64,000 nucleotides of DNA from CALAGB01 sp963713965 (GTDB taxonomy: Bacteria > Chloroflexota > Chloroflexia > Thermomicrobiales > Thermomicrobiaceae). Each line of letters opens with the position of its first letter. Positions within the stretch are counted from its first letter, which is position 1. The stretch spans positions 62,001 through 126,000 of the forward strand of contig OY970217.1 in assembly GCA_963713965.1 (NCBI GenBank), given 5' to 3'. Made by a program: the position numbers and the translations under genes. Positions 1-8,417 of this stretch are shown piece after piece. Below the pieces are notes generated by a model. The model did no database searches, was not told where the DNA came from, and worked only from the letters and a program-made list of their open reading frames with translations.

Positions 1-130
1 TGTTCGTTTTCGATCTATATGCTTGAATGTCATTAGTGCGATTCTGCCGGAATTGCGCCATCGGTTCAACCCCACACTTGTACCGCGGTTTGTGGCACCG
101 TGCATCCCGAGGTTGTTGGTGACTTCCGCG

Positions 131-196
131 GCCGGTGAGGGCACCGGGCCTACAGGAAAACGCGATGGCGCTGTAGGCCGGGTGCCCCAACTCGGC
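131..196. repeat. REP-like imperfect palindrome
   Basis: Positions 131-155 and 171-196 are imperfect inverted copies (GCCGGTGAGGGCACCGGGCC against CTGTAGGCCGGGTGCCCCAA) separated by a 15-base loop. The form (about 25-base arms reading 'TGTAGGCCGGGTGCCC') is that of intergenic REP/BIME-type elements common in Verrucomicrobia and Planctomycetes; that assignment is from memory of such genomes. I see no supportable gene in the rest of positions 1-387. Confidence 0.5.
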
Positions 197-387
197 GCAT
201 TGTCCACCCTGCAAGTCGCGTGTGGAATCAATCCGCACCCTTCGTCCAGCGCGATTTCACAGCAGCTGCCGCAGCACAATCGCACCTCTTGATCCACAGT
301 TCGGCGTTTTCCACGAGGCGCGGAAAACGGCGCCCGAGGCGGACGCGCTCCTCGGACCGTTTCGATCTTAAAAACTTGACCGTTTCT

Positions 388-1213
388 TTACCAACTCTTG
401 TCTTTGAACACCGCTTGCCGATCTACGAGTGACTTTTGGATGTTATTTACCCGGTCCGCGTCGAGAACTCCCCCAGTCGAGGCAGTGACGAAGCCGGTGC
501 GCGCATCGGGAATGGACACTTTGATCAGCAGGTTTTTCACGCCACTGGTGCTTTGCACCGTCACGCTTTTGGTCAGGATACCGCGTTTGCCACGCAGGTC
601 CACCGTCACTCCGATGGGGCCGCTGCCGCCGGGCGGGATTCTCCACGGTTGCGAGGGTAGTTGGGCCACAGGTACAACCGCACGACGTATGCACATTGTT
701 GATCGAAACTTCCCTCGTGGCAGTGTTGGTCAAGTAAAACGTGAATTGGGCACTCGTCTGCTCAGGTTCGGAGGTGAGTTCCTTGAATTCGGCATCAAAG
801 GCGAGAGCCGTAGAAGAAACGCCAGTCGCCGATCCGGGTAGGAGACCAGGCCTTATTCGCGTTGGTCCGATGGGTACTGATTGTCGGTTGATGATATGGA
901 CCTCAGGCGCCAACTGATGCGCTGGAGTCCGAGCAGTACGCTGACCGTTTGAAGGCTGGGAGTTTGCCAAAGGAGCTTTGCGGATAACCGGCGCTGGCGA
1001 CCTGGCAGGCAGGTTCGTTAGATGAATTGAAGAATTGGTCACCCGATCAGCGACCGGCTGCAAAGCTGCCGTGGGTGCTTCGCCAGGTGTTGTGGCGGCT
1101 GAGGTGGCCGGAACTACCAATGTAGCCTGCCTGGGTGGGGGTAACGGCTGCGCTGACACTTGCAACAATCCAGATACTGCCAGCGTCATCGATAGGAGTC
1201 CTTGGGAAGCCAT
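388..1213 (-). pseudogene. DUF1573 secreted protein, frameshifted
   Basis: The ATG at 1213 is preceded by GAAAGGAAAA, a good Shine-Dalgarno, so it is preferred to the ATG at 1231. The protein opens with a signal peptide (MASQGLLSMTLAVSGLLQ...A) and a long Pro/Ala/Thr-rich linker. The DUF1573 (PF07610) domain begins at about residue 140 with the TSCGCT motif, but the frame is lost exactly there. The continuation (VAQLPSQPW, GSGPIGVTVDLRGK) is in the next frame and ends at 388. One extra base near position 670 explains the break. DUF1573 proteins are exported, immunoglobulin-like proteins of unknown role, frequent in Bacteroidetes, Planctomycetes and Verrucomicrobia. It is either a sequencing indel or a real pseudogene; seven other one-base breaks nearby favour a sequencing cause. 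Confidence 0.7.
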
Positions 1214-1276
1214 GCGAGTTTTCCTTTCCATTAAATGCTAATCGGTATTGCCAAAGGTATTTGCAAGCGGACTTCG

Positions 1277-3073
1277 TTATTGAGTCGCAGAATGATCAAG
1301 GGCACTCACGTTCAGTTGTTTCAACACGACGGGGGGACTCCAGAGCTGATAATCGCTCCGCAGGCGGGCAATTATCTCAACATCCGCCGGCACCGCGAAC
1401 GGAGTTGCATATTCCGCGGCAGTCGGCGAAACGACACCACCGTGGGCCCGAGGGTCGGTGCCGTCGGTGGTATAAAACACCTTGCCGAGCGGAAACTTGA
1501 ATTCCACCCGCCGGCCACCGTTTGCCGCTGAAGTCACGGTGGCCACCGGCGGAGGAAATCCCTGGCTGTCAATCCAGGCTAACCGATTCGCGATCCACTT
1601 CTTCAGGTAATCCACTTCTTCTTGATAGCTCTTCGCTACTAACCAGTTAGGCCAGGTACGTTTGCCCAAGATCGGCCACCGCTCAAAATTACGAGCCTGG
1701 GCCTCCTGCACTTGCGCCGCCAACCGGTCCACCCGGGCCAACATGTTGGAGGTGGCAAAGACATCCCGGCGGAGTACCGCCCAGCGGTCGATAAACAGTT
1801 GCACAAAATCGGGGTCATCAAACATTCGCCCATACCACCCATAGTCCTTCGGGCTGACTTGTTGCCACCGCCATCCGTTCGTCTGAAACCCGCTCAAATA
1901 CGACACGTTTCCAAAGGCCAAATCCCAGTCCCAAATCGGGCCTTTCATCAGTTTGCCCTGGCAATTCTTGTAGAAATACTCGCTGGCCCAGTAGGCATCC
2001 ATGTTGCGGCTCATCTCGCCAATCCAATGGAAGTCCACGAATGATTTGAGGTCGAGATACTGGGCGTAACCCTTTTCCGGATCACAAAAATCCTTGCTGT
2101 ACAAAGCGCTTTCAAACCGATCCACGTAGTCCTTGAGCCATTGTTTCTGCTCGTCGGTAATGTTTCTTTCCTTCGGCTCTTCATAGACAAACAAGATGCC
2201 TTTGCTGGTTTTGAAGCCCTTTTCACCAGGGTTGGGCCGGTCCTTTTTGAAGATGTAACCTCCGGTAATTGCCGGTTCGGTGGTGTCCGTCGGTCTGAGT
2301 TTGCGGATGTCCAGCCGGTTCTTGCCCCGCTTAATCTTCTCCATGAAGACATACAGGCCGAGGTAGTCATCCATGGTCAGTTCATTGCCCGCTTCGTTGA
2401 GAAACACCTCCACGTACCGCGTGCGCGGAGCATAATAGCGCATGGCCCGCCACAATTCGTACGCCAGGGCATCCCGCACAAACGACTTGTCAAAATAGCA
2501 GGCGTGCAAAATCCAGTCCGATTCCTTGGGCATCCCGAGCAAGGGCACCTTGAGGTCATCTCCCTCGGAGTCTTGAATTTCCAGGCGGTAGGGTTGCTTG
2601 GGCATGCGGCGAGTGCTGTTACCCCGCAGCCAAAGTTCGCCCTTTCCTTGATATGCAATGGGACCGGCGACTGAACTCCGCCCGTTAGTCAGTCCTACCA
2701 CGGTGACCGAAACCTTCACGCGCTCCCGATTTGTCAGCGTGCCGCCGTGTTTGGTCAATATTATCAGGGGTAAATCCGAAGTGAATTTCGAAACCGTAGC
2801 CGGCAAAACCGCACTGTCCGTGGATTTGCTGACCAACACCTCAGTTTGCTGATCACCCCTGGGTTCGTTTGCCTTGTTTCCTGGATTGTTTGTTACTTTG
2901 ACTGAGATTTGTGCTTCTGCGGCCTTGTTGACATTGGAATTCTCCAACGCCAACCTCGCGTCGACTGGTTTGGCATCCTGTACCTGCGCCAAAAGAGCAG
3001 GAACAGTTATACTCCACATCAGCCAGATGACCAACATGGCAGACTGTCTTGTTCTTGAGATTATCGAGCTCAT
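1277..3073 (-). CDS. CotH-kinase-family secreted protein
   Basis: About 598 residues from the ATG at 3073; the open frame runs upstream to 3304, but the chosen start puts a hydrophobic export signal (AMLVIWLMWSITVPALLAQ) at the N-terminus. The middle shows the CotH kinase fold (PF08757): KQPYRLEIQD, LLGMPKESDWIL, VRDALAYELWR, LGLYVFMEKIKRGKNRLDI, and the IWDWDLAFGN motif whose Asp residues bind metal/ATP in CotH. The C-terminus (FYTTDGTDPR...AVPADVEIIARL) matches the chitobiase/beta-hexosaminidase C-terminal domain (CHB_HEX_C). CotH proteins are atypical protein kinases, first known from Bacillus spore coats; the extracytoplasmic Verrucomicrobia/Planctomycetes members have no established substrate. 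It lies between a small membrane protein and the DUF1573 gene on the same strand. Confidence 0.85.
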   Translation of the reverse strand: MSSIISRTRQSAMLVIWLMWSITVPALLAQVQDAKPVDARLALENSNVNKAAEAQISVKVTNNPGNKANEPRGDQQTEVLVSKSTDSAVLPATVSKFTSDLPLIILTKHGGTLTNRERVKVSVTVVGLTNGRSSVAGPIAYQGKGELWLRGNSTRRMPKQPYRLEIQDSEGDDLKVPLLGMPKESDWILHACYFDKSFVRDALAYELWRAMRYYAPRTRYVEVFLNEAGNELTMDDYLGLYVFMEKIKRGKNRLDIRKLRPTDTTEPAITGGYIFKKDRPNPGEKGFKTSKGILFVYEEPKERNITDEQKQWLKDYVDRFESALYSKDFCDPEKGYAQYLDLKSFVDFHWIGEMSRNMDAYWASEYFYKNCQGKLMKGPIWDWDLAFGNVSYLSGFQTNGWRWQQVSPKDYGWYGRMFDDPDFVQLFIDRWAVLRRDVFATSNMLARVDRLAAQVQEAQARNFERWPILGKRTWPNWLVAKSYQEEVDYLKKWIANRLAWIDSQGFPPPVATVTSAANGGRRVEFKFPLGKVFYTTDGTDPRAHGGVVSPTAAEYATPFAVPADVEIIARLRSDYQLWSPPVVLKQLNVSALDHSATQ

Positions 3074-3180
3074 AATGATAGCTGCACGACTTGCTACGCT
3101 GTGAATCCCGTTGAGTTGCTGGCGGACGTAAGATGGTACATGCCACCATGCTGATTTCTTGATTGCGATACGTATTAGGA

Positions 3181-3507
3181 TCATTTGTCCGCATTTCTCC
3201 GTTTCCATAGTATAAGCATTCCCAGAACAAGGACTGCAAGAAGAAACCAGATCACGACTGATAACCTCGTGCAAGGCAGAAAGAAAGTAATTGGACCGAG
3301 GCACACCTCAGTCTCCCGCTTGTGAACAGGACCGCGTTCGTCGGCGCCAAAAGTGCCCCATTGACGAATACCATAAAGACCGCCTGGTCCCTTAATGGTG
3401 TAATCAGCCGACGTATCCCGCCCCGTAACGGTAAATCCACTGCCAGTTTCAGTATTCGCCAGTAGTATTAGTAGAGAAAGAAAAACCCTTAAAGCTGGGT
3501 GTTTCAT
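3181..3507 (-). CDS. Small membrane-anchored protein, unknown
   Basis: A 108-residue frame from the ATG at 3507. It has an N-terminal hydrophobic segment (residues 7-17, signal-like), a polar middle with a Gly-rich stretch (GPGGLYGIRQWG), and a C-terminal membrane helix (residues 83-101) followed by WKRRNADK, a typical positive stop-transfer tail. This suggests a protein held at the membrane from its C-terminus with the middle outside. I do not recognise a family. It is in the same direction as the CotH gene 108 bases downstream. The upstream sequence has no strong ribosome binding site, so the start is uncertain. Confidence 0.5.
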   Translation of the reverse strand: MKHPALRVFLSLLILLANTETGSGFTVTGRDTSADYTIKGPGGLYGIRQWGTFGADERGPVHKRETEVCLGPITFFLPCTRLSVVIWFLLAVLVLGMLILWKRRNADK

Positions 3508-3802
3508 TGCCACACATAAGTTATTGCTTCGGCTTTCCATGATGGAGTTCCATAGACGAATCATTGACCATGGCCGCAGTGGTTGATCTCGTAGATGTTG
3601 TATTATGCTGGCGAGCTACAACAATTCCAGTGAGAGAAACGACTTTGTGTGTGGTCGCAGCCTCATGGGGGATATGCGATTCCACAAGGAAATGAAACTC
3701 GGCGGTACGCTTACGGTCGGTTCAAGGATTCCAACTGGCCCATTGTCTACTCGTTTTCTAAAAGGGCTTTTATGTGTATTTTGATCCGTGGTGACGTTGA
3801 TT

Positions 3803-4305
3803 GGTGGGCGCACGCGTGGCGAAGGTCGGGGCATTCATCACAAGGCGACAGTTGTTGGGGCCGTTGAGGTGCGTCCACGCCGTGAGGGCAAGGATCGCAC
3901 CGCCCAAAGGAGTGAAGGCAAGCCGCTTAAGCGTGCGGTTTACGCCGGGCGACTTCGGTTGCGCCTGGTGTCAGGTCGTGGCGCCGAAGACCTCACCGCG
4001 TTTGTCAAAGAGACTGTCTCGAAGGGTGCAACTGTCCGAACCGATGGCTGGCAAGGTTACGATGGTCTCGCAAAGCTCGGCTACGACCACGAAGCGGTTG
4101 TGCTGGATGGTGACCCGGAGAAGACTGATGAACACCTGCCCATGATCCACATCGTCTTCGCCAATCTCAAGACATGGCTCTTGGGAACCCACCACGGCGT
4201 TAGCCAGCAACACCTCCAAGCATATCTGAACGAATACGTGTTCCGCTTCAATCGGCGCTTCTACCCGATGACGGCCTTCAATTCCGTGCTCGGTTTGGGT
4301 CCTTC
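3803..4305 (+). pseudogene. IS1595-type (ISXO2-like) transposase remnant
   Basis: The only supported plus-strand gene in the first 16 kb. The frame reads IGGRTRGEGRG, then GRLRLRLVSGRGAEDLTAF, RTDGWQGYDGLAKLGY, HLPMIHIVFANLKTWL, LLGTHHGVSQQHLQAYLNE and FRFNRRFYPMTAFNSVLG, which is the DDE domain of the IS1595 family (PF12762). The N-terminal zinc ribbon and the first catalytic Asp segment are absent: homology starts abruptly at IGG near 3803. After about 4305 the frame runs into unrelated sequence. The TDGWQGY Asp and the region around FNRRFYP remain. No terminal inverted repeats could be identified. It is an inactive fragment, and its right end overlaps the 3' end of the lipoprotein gene on the other strand. 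Confidence 0.85.
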
Positions 4306-4604
4306 AATGTGCTTGAACGCATCAAAATCACAATCGCTTTGTTTGCCTCCTTCTTTGGGACGCACACATAATGCACCATGGATCCTTCGATAACTACATT
4401 TATACCATTGGTTTTCATGAGCCTTTCCACAATCAATCCCGTATCTATTTGGTTTGTACCACTAATCGTTGCGACAAGCGCCATTCCGTTTGTGGTATAA
4501 GTAGAACTCTTCTGATGATTACTTTTGGCGTGTTGGTCACAGCCAATTCCACATCCAAGCAGAAAAATGGTTTGAATAATGGCAACAGTTTTCAGAAGTT
4601 TCAT
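4278..4604 (-). CDS. Small lipoprotein, 3' end altered by IS remnant
   Basis: 108 residues beginning MKLLKTVAIIQTIFLLGCGIGC, a lipoprotein signal with lipobox LLGC. The rest has no recognised domain. It starts 11 bases after the stop of the RHS-mini gene at 4616-5350, so it takes the same place as the lipoprotein that follows the RHS-mini at 7542-8392. The last roughly seven codons (to the stop at 4278) lie within DNA homologous to the transposase, so the natural C-terminus was probably lost when the element inserted or recombined. It could be a partner or immunity protein of the upstream RHS-mini; this is inference from position only. Confidence 0.55.
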   Translation of the reverse strand: MKLLKTVAIIQTIFLLGCGIGCDQHAKSNHQKSSTYTTNGMALVATISGTNQIDTGLIVERLMKTNGINVVIEGSMVHYVCVPKKEANKAIVILMRSSTLKDPNRARN

Positions 4605-4615
4605 GCATCAACTTA

Positions 4616-5350
4616 TTAAGGGTACGGAGGGCCTAATATCGGATCCTCAGGATCCGGTGGGATCGTCCAGCAATCCACTGGATCGAGCTTTTGGATAGTA
4701 ATTATCCCATTGTCGGCGTACAGTTTCTGGCGGACGCACACCGTTTTGGAAGAGTAAGAGCATAGACAACCTGGGGTGCTTTGGACTTTGATCTTAATGA
4801 ACAACGTTCTTGGCGGTTTATCCAACCACGCTGATGGCTCATCTGGTAGGTCCATGGGAAGCTTACCCGGACAAGGAGCGTTCTTCAAATCCCTATTCCA
4901 AATGTCCTTCGCCGGTGAATCGATACCTGTCCAAACATCATACCATGTTTGTGGTGGCGCCTCACCTTCAGGAGGACGATCACTCCACTCCTTCCAACTA
5001 ATCGCACATTGTCCGTTGTTGATGCTCTGTTTATAAGTAAGGCCAACATGCACAGCAAAGTAGTGACCATATTCTCCGCCTGTATTTCTCTTTAAAATGT
5101 TCTGAATCTGGAGATCATCGACGCAACAGCAACATATCCTGCTACGGCACCCCATGAGTCCGAGGTGGTCGAAATTCCCGATTGGAGCGTTACCAGGAAA
5201 AGAATACAGATTCCGTCCTCCCCTTACCCCAATTGGATCTCTGGATAGCCAACGGCCTTGCTGCGGATTGTAAAAAGCGAATGCCAGATCGGCAAAGACA
5301 AAGACCATCAGTGAGCCGATTACAAACTTTAGATAGCTTTTCGATTTCAT
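4616..5350 (-). CDS. RHS-core mini-protein with Cys-rich C-terminal domain (mini 4)
   Basis: 244 residues from the ATG at 5350; the longer open frame upstream to 5851 only overlaps the preceding gene. Residues 1-26 are a signal peptide (FVIGSLMVFVFADLAFA). It is followed at once by an RHS core: FYNPQQGRWLSRDPIG, NLYSFPGNAPIGNFDHLGL, with the two Asp residues 23 apart as in other RHS cores. The remaining roughly 175 residues are a separate domain starting CRSRICCCCVDD and containing GHYFAVHVGL, further Cys residues (CPGK, GCLCSY) and a Pro-rich end. I do not recognise this domain beyond having the general form of domains that follow RHS cores in Verrucomicrobia and Planctomycetes. The YD-repeat shell is absent. 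The transglutaminase-like gene lies 29 bases upstream and a lipoprotein 11 bases downstream. It is the only intact member of the two three-gene cassettes' RHS genes. Confidence 0.75.
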   Translation of the reverse strand: MKSKSYLKFVIGSLMVFVFADLAFAFYNPQQGRWLSRDPIGVRGGRNLYSFPGNAPIGNFDHLGLMGCRSRICCCCVDDLQIQNILKRNTGGEYGHYFAVHVGLTYKQSINNGQCAISWKEWSDRPPEGEAPPQTWYDVWTGIDSPAKDIWNRDLKNAPCPGKLPMDLPDEPSAWLDKPPRTLFIKIKVQSTPGCLCSYSSKTVCVRQKLYADNGIITIQKLDPVDCWTIPPDPEDPILGPPYP

Positions 5351-5379
5351 AATGTTGAAGCATTGTTCAGTTTTGTTCG

Positions 5380-6416
5380 TTAATTTGCATGCCCTGCTCG
5401 TGCCCGTGCGTTCTGCCCCAAGTCCACCCGCACTCGTTCCCATTCTGGCATCTCTCGTTTTACCGCGCCGGCCAAAAAGGCAAGGTACACTGGGTTCTTG
5501 GGCGCGAACTGATGCGCCTGCGCATACGCAACTTCCGCTTGGGCCAACTTCCCGTTCGCCTCCCAACAATGGCCCCGAGCCGAAAGAAACACCGCCAGTT
5601 CTTCGGCAGGCGTCAGTGACTTTAAGTACTGCCCACTGGCCAACTCCGCTGCGGTCAGCGGAATCGGCCAGGTCTGATAGTATTCGTCGGGAAAACAGTT
5701 TAAGCCTTGGTTCGTCGCTTCGATATTCACTCTCTCTCGACCATCGCCACTTTCCCACCGGGCAAACAAATGCCCTTTGGCGGTGACCAGCTTCAGCGGG
5801 TACCCCAATCGCCGGCCAACGGCCACATATAGGACCGGCATGGACACACAAGTCCCTTGCCGCCGGCCGGTCAATAAACCATGCAGGAACAAATCGCGCG
5901 CGTCGGAAAAATCCGGAGCGTGAATGCGTTCGAGATCGTAGCGTACGCCAAAGTCCTGCTGCAATACCGTGACCAGGGCCAGCATCCGGAAATACGCCTC
6001 CGAGTTGTTAAATTCCGCAGGCTTCTCGCGGAATTGATGTAACTGCTGGTCCGTCTCGGTAGCAACACGCTCAGCCCATTGTGCAAGGGTGGCCAACAAC
6101 GCTTTAGGCTGGATTTCCTCGGTCCCGGGTAAGCCTGCCGCACAGAGTAAGTTCACGCAGGCGATATTTGCGTCAGCAACGCGCCCCTCGGTAACCCCAC
6201 CATAGCATCCAAGTTGCTGGAAATCTGCTTGGCAAAAGCTGCTGCATTTCCTTCGGGGAGGGACAGTTCGCGATTTCGATGGGATTCGGCCAGCCGAAAT
6301 GCACCGAACAGAACCGCGGAAGCAAGCGTAGCGGCGATCAGAATCCGCAATACTTGCGCGACATACGGGCTTGCCCGCTGGCACTTTGCATTTCTGATTG
6401 AATTTGCTTGAGTCAT
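5380..6416 (-). pseudogene. SirB1/transglutaminase-like protein, copy 1, frameshifted
   Basis: Start at ATG 6416 (MTQANSIRNAKCQRASPYVAQ), then one membrane helix (VLRILIAATLASAVLFGAF). The frame breaks in a run of four C at 6195-6198; adding one base joins it to IACVNLLCAAGLPG and the remaining 270 residues. The core GTCVSMPVLYVAVGRRLG...AKGHLFARWE...NIEAT carries the Cys-His arrangement of the SirB1/Transglut_core2 family (PF13369), a papain-like fold. The C-terminal part (ELAVFLSARGHCWEANGKLAQAEVAYAQAHQFAPKNPVYL) resembles a TPR. The protein is probably membrane-anchored with the catalytic-type domain outside. A close copy lies at 8418-9391. Each copy directly precedes an RHS-mini gene, suggesting a processing or modification partner; the activity is not shown. 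Confidence 0.75.
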
Positions 6417-6435
6417 CGATTGCAACTGCAATCCA

Positions 6436-6708
6436 TCAATTCGAGGACGAACGTTCCAGGGTATCTGCATTCGGCAGTTCCGGCCCTCCGGTAATCCAGA
6501 AGATCCTGGCAATACTGTAATCGGTGTACCAACTCCCATTGTCCTTAATGAACAACGACATTTCGCCAGTGGCTAGATTACATAGGTAATAGGTCATAGT
6601 CCATGCAGGAACGTTACGATTCTTCTTATAAGCCTTTTCTTTACGCACTACCAGAAATTGTTGATTGGGAGAAGCTGCAGCGCAGACCAGGACCAATAAG
6701 GACCACAT
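6436..6708 (-). CDS. Possible secreted protein or detached 3' part of the 7545 lipoprotein
   Basis: 90 residues from the ATG at 6708, with AAAGGAGT five bases upstream, a strong Shine-Dalgarno. The start MWSLLVLVCAAASPNQQ could be a signal peptide. However, ASPNQQFLVVRKEK and YYLCNLATGEMSLF read like the strands of a beta-propeller blade, and the preceding lipoprotein frame (6648-7545) has the same style and stops inside this gene. With frameshifts so frequent here, this may be the C-terminal blade of that lipoprotein rather than a separate gene. I cannot decide from sequence. Confidence 0.45.
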   Translation of the reverse strand: MWSLLVLVCAAASPNQQFLVVRKEKAYKKNRNVPAWTMTYYLCNLATGEMSLFIKDNGSWYTDYSIARIFWITGGPELPNADTLERSSSN

Positions 6709-7545
6709 CGTAACTCCTTTAGCACCTGCACGCCGGGAGTCCTGTTAACAGCCACCGTATCCATCGCACTGGTTTTCTGGGGAGGTACACGCGTTATCAT
6801 CAAAGACTCATTGTGATGATCTGCGCCTATTTTAGCTCCATCCGCGGCAACAAAGGCGGACAACGGAGTATCCAATCTCCCGAATTCCTCAGAGGCTATC
6901 TCATAAGCGTAGGCACCTTCTTCGTAGTCCTTTCCACCTTGTAGTTTGCTGCCTCGCCGTTCGTATCTCAAAGAACAAGGTACAAGGAGACTTAAACTGC
7001 CAACGCGCAGAGTGGTAACTCTGAGACTCCCACTGGCTGGCACCTGGAAGAGACAGCAACGATACCGATTTTCGCATCACGTCATATTGTGCAATCTGCA
7101 TGTGCCCATAAAAGCCCCCGACTGCAAAAACCCGTTTGCATAAAGGGACCAATACCTTGGGTTCCCACGGCAGCTCGACTACCACGCCTTCTTTTGCTGA
7201 GGGTTGATAAAGAAAAAATCCCCTCTTGGGAATCGACAAGGCCATGCTGCTGTCGGCACATATCAGACTTCCGTCTAAGGCCACCGAAAGCCTTGCGGAC
7301 GCTTCCATTTCGACGACCTTCAACAATTGCTTCGTGGACAAATCGTAACTATACACAGTTGGCGGCTCCGTGGTTCTGCCTCCGGTTCCAAGCAGCGCTG
7401 AGCGCAAAAACACCAGTCTTCCTGACAACGGCTTTTCCTGTTCATAAAGCGTGATACCTGGCAAAATCTCGTTGCCGGGATTAAACCCTGCGCATCCGGC
7501 CGCGAATATCAGGAGAACGATGTGGAAATGTCGCAACAATTTCAT
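6648..7545 (-). pseudogene. Lipoprotein with propeller-like repeats, frameshifted
   Basis: Start at ATG 7545 (MKLLRHFHIVLLIFAAGC), with lipobox AAGC. The body has strand-like motifs such as VYSYDLSTKQLLKVVEM, SARLSVALDGSLICAD and FAVGGFYGHMQIAQYDV, which suggest a beta-propeller. At about 6970-6976 (an AAAG/TTTC run) one extra base shifts the frame; the protein continues as RYERRGSKLQGGKDYEEGAY and stops at 6648. The start codon overlaps the stop of the RHS-mini gene upstream (ATGA), so the two are probably translationally coupled. It may be the partner of that RHS-mini. No family could be named with confidence. Confidence 0.55.
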
Positions 7546-8392
7546 GGGAAATGCAGCATCTCTCGACGACACGGACAGCTTCTCCAGACCGCCGCCCAAA
7601 ATGTCCTAATGGCTTCCCTGGACTCCTCCTCAACCGCCCGAATCGCCCGATCTTGCGATATTCGTTGTTCGGGATGCCCGAACCAGGAATGATAATCAAA
7701 ATCAAGGAAAAATTGACTATCCCACCACTGATCGTCCGGTAGAGTCAATTCGACACCCCACTCCTCCCTTGCCCCTGCCGGAGTATCCGGAAGAAGATAA
7801 ACGTTTCCGTAGAAGTCCCACCAACCTGGATGAATCGTCAACGGGGACCAATTCTCACGATTGGGAAAAGGCCGGTGCGCTGAACGATCTTGAAGACTGT
7901 GAAGACCTGTGCCAAATGATTCAGCGGCTTGCACACATTCACCTCGACCCAAATGGTGTATGGCATTGGCCAGTTCTAAGTTAAACCATGCAGTTCTACT
8001 GTCTCCATCCTCGGCACTGGCGTCGTGATAGAACAAATGCCGCCCCTGTTGACCCAACGGTGGCGGCAAATAACTGTGGCAACTCCAAATGCTGTCAACC
8101 CATGCATCGGCTTCGCCGATAGTGCGTGCGTATCCAAGAGTAAAGCCTCCTTCGAATGCCCACCACACGGTATGCGTGCTATGCACTACTGATGACCATT
8201 TGCCTAATGGATCAATTGAGTGCAATGGAGCGTTCCTGGCAAAACCGACAAGTTCCTGTCAACAGTTTCTGAAACGGGATCGCGATTCAACCAACGGCCC
8301 TGCTGCGGATTGTAAAAAGCGAATGCCAGATTGACCCAGCCGAAGACCATCAGTAAGCCGATGACAACCTTTAGATTAGGTTTAGAATACAT
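7542..8392 (-). pseudogene. RHS-core mini-protein with His-rich, metal-hydrolase-like domain (mini 3), frameshifted
   Basis: The ATG at 8392 gives a signal peptide (VVIGLLMVFGWVNLAFA) almost identical to that of mini 4, then FYNPQQGRWLNRDPVSE. The frame breaks at the AAAA run 8241-8244. Restoring one base gives NLSVFARNAPLHSIDPLGK, with the expected 23-residue Asp-Asp spacing. The roughly 220-residue domain after it contains VVHSTHTVWWAF, EADAWVD, HLFYHDASAEDGDSRTAWF, ELANAIHHL and GTGLHSLQDRSAH. This His/Asp pattern resembles zinc-dependent phospholipase C and S1/P1-nuclease folds (the LHSLQDxSAH motif), but that is a resemblance only. Its stop overlaps the start of the lipoprotein gene. If active, it would be a secreted hydrolase or toxin. 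Confidence 0.65.
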
Positions 8393-8417
8393 AATATTGA
8401 GTGATGTTCAGTTCTGT

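Noticed and set aside
5351..5851. Upstream extension of the RHS-mini 4 frame
   Set aside because: It overlaps the SirB1-like gene and lacks a signal peptide; the ATG at 5350 gives one directly.
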